22,029 bases of DNA from positions 1-22,029 of the forward strand of contig JFHB01000329.1 of the NCBI GenBank assembly GCA_000729835.1. Direction: 5' to 3'. Shown piece after piece: positions 21,371 through 22,029 of this stretch. The translations under genes and the position numbers were made by a program. The stretch is from Atkinsonella hypoxylon (Eukaryota; Ascomycota; Sordariomycetes; Hypocreales; Clavicipitaceae). The notes below the pieces were generated by a model. It was not told the DNA's origin. It made no database searches and saw nothing but the letters and a program-made list of their open reading frames with translations. Positions within the stretch are counted from its first letter, which is position 1, and every line of letters begins with the position of its first letter.

Positions 21371-21384
21371 GTAGAGGCAGCACT
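21371..21384 (+). other. Candidate polypurine tract
   Basis: GTAGAGGCAG lies a few bases before the 3' LTR. Its position and purine content fit the plus-strand primer tract of an LTR element, after some change. Confidence 0.35.
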
Positions 21385-21627
21385 TATTATAGAATAATTA
21401 TATAGACCTATAGGTTACTAGTGTATATAACTGCAATTATATATAAGTAGTTAGAAGCAACACTTAGGTAGTTAGATTGAACAATTAACTATTATTTACT
21501 AGAATACTATTACTAGATGCTCCCTACAGCAACTCTTACAACTTCTCTCACGAATCTTTACATAACCTGTCGAATCCAACAACCCATCGTTACTTCCGAC
21601 AAACCCGTGTCGGATCCCACCGTAACA
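21385..21627 (+). repeat. Element D 3' LTR (243 bp)
   Basis: This is the partner of 11678-11920. Here the first roughly 65 bp are mutated (TATTATAGAATAATT against TGTTACGGGATAATC), while the last roughly 90 bp are nearly pristine, including CGAATCCAACAACCCATCG and the CCGTAACA end. Combining the intact halves of the two copies defines the original LTR ends. Confidence 0.95.
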
Positions 21628-21632
21628 CCTAT
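21628..21632. repeat. Right target-site duplication CCTAT
   Basis: CCTAT follows the last base of the 3' LTR and matches 11673-11677 exactly, fixing both ends of element D. Confidence 0.95.
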
Positions 21633-22029
21633 ACTAACTAATACTTATACTTATAGAAGCAATAAAGAATAAATACTTAATGTAAGTAAATAGTGTTAAT
21701 AAAGTCTATTATATTAATAGAATAAGTAGTAAAGTTATACCTCTATATTCTATTTTAAGGAAAAGGTAAAGAGTTAAGAAGTAAAAAGATTAATTAATTA
21801 ATATTATTAAAACAATATTTACTATAGTTAAGAAAGTAATAGAAAATAATAAAGAAGATATTACTAATAAATATATAAAATAACTACTTAATAGTATCTA
21901 GAAGGATTTATAGAATATTATATAAAAATATATAGAAAATTATATTAAAGAAAAGAAGTTTATTATAAACCTATAAATAAATACGCTTTATATTAAAGAA
22001 TTAAATAGTATTTTAAAGCTAAAAGTAAT
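21633..22029 (+). pseudogene. Element C gag-like frame, second part
   Basis: Removing element D and one target copy joins 11677 to 21633 in the same reading frame: the last T of the target site completes a TAC codon. The frame then runs to the window end, reading for example ENNKEDITNKYIK near 21840 and KEKKFI near 21950, with stops only at TAA/TAG. The Lys/Ile/Asn-rich composition matches the first part. This is probably the Gag C-terminus or the Gag-protease linker. It is cut by the window edge. Confidence 0.6.

Larger units (their letters stand above)
20561..21384. other. 3' untranslated region of element D
   Basis: The first 200 bases may hold the end of ORF3 in a shifted frame (RDTFYSKANAN near 20608). 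An imperfect tandem repeat follows at 20860-21045. From about 21165 the sequence is less mutated, with CACAG, TTGCACTAC and TTCAATC retained, up to the LTR. The 11-mer GTTCAATCTAA near 21301 is the reverse complement of TTAGATTGAAC inside both LTRs. Confidence 0.4.
11678..21627 (+). mobile_element. Element D: complete but RIP-inactivated Ty3/gypsy chromovirus
   Basis: This 9,950-bp element has two 243-bp LTRs, TGTTACGG...CCGTAACA terminal inverted repeats (each intact in the outer LTR end) and a perfect CCTAT target duplication. Domain order is gag, protease, RT, RNase H, integrase, chromodomain, all in one frame. This makes it a Ty3/gypsy chromovirus. It is larger than typical fungal chromoviruses (commonly 5-8 kb) because 2.7 kb lie between pol and the 3' LTR, including an unassigned frame (ORF3). 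It is inserted in the gag-like frame of element C. All coding parts are broken by transitions, so it is not autonomous now. Confidence 0.95.

Noticed and set aside
1..22029. CRISPR arrays, bacterial operons, riboswitches
   Set aside because: There are no spaced identical repeats and no intact frames, and the mutation pattern and retroelement content are fungal.

Overview
The window is a block of dead LTR retrotransposons from a fungal genome, almost certainly a filamentous ascomycete (Pezizomycotina). It is very AT-rich and shows heavy C-to-T and G-to-A transition damage of the kind made by repeat-induced point mutation (RIP). TpA is everywhere, CpA/TpG survive mainly in certain contexts, and in-frame stops are almost all TAA or TAG where Gln or Trp codons would be expected. 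I see no intact host gene. The only open frame of 80 codons lies inside a degenerate retroviral-type protease. The host species cannot be named from the sequence.

Layout, left to right. (1) 1-357: a lightly mutated segment with a tRNA-like RNA polymerase III unit on the minus strand. (2) 358-1080: pyrimidine-rich DNA with an unassigned coding-like fragment. (3) Element A, minus strand, about 1080-6100 plus a putative 5' region to about 6905: a Ty3/gypsy chromovirus with gag (CCHC knuckle), protease, RT, RNase H, integrase and chromodomain. (4) Element B, plus strand, about 6903-8770: the 3' part of another Ty3/gypsy pol (RNase H and integrase), cut off at its 5' side. (5) 8771-9930: no recognisable gene. 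(6) Element C, plus strand, 9931-11677: a gag-like frame with a CCHC knuckle. It is interrupted by element D and resumes in the same frame at 21633-22029.

(7) Element D, plus strand, 11678-21627, is structurally complete. It has two 243-bp LTRs with TGTTACGG/CCGTAACA ends and is flanked by a perfect 5-bp target duplication, CCTAT. One continuous stop-riddled frame of about 2,240 codons carries gag, protease, RT, RNase H, integrase and a chromodomain. Between pol and the 3' LTR there are 2.7 kb holding an extra coding-like frame (ORF3) that I cannot assign, followed by an imperfect 90-bp tandem repeat.

The elements tell a layered story. D landed inside the gag-like frame of C. D's interior is heavily mutated but its outermost 65-95 bp are nearly untouched, although the flanking C sequence is heavily mutated. 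This suggests that C was mutated before D arrived, and that D was mutated later through homology with other D copies. Damage is almost purely by transitions, and long frames survive without indels, so protein families can still be read through the stops.
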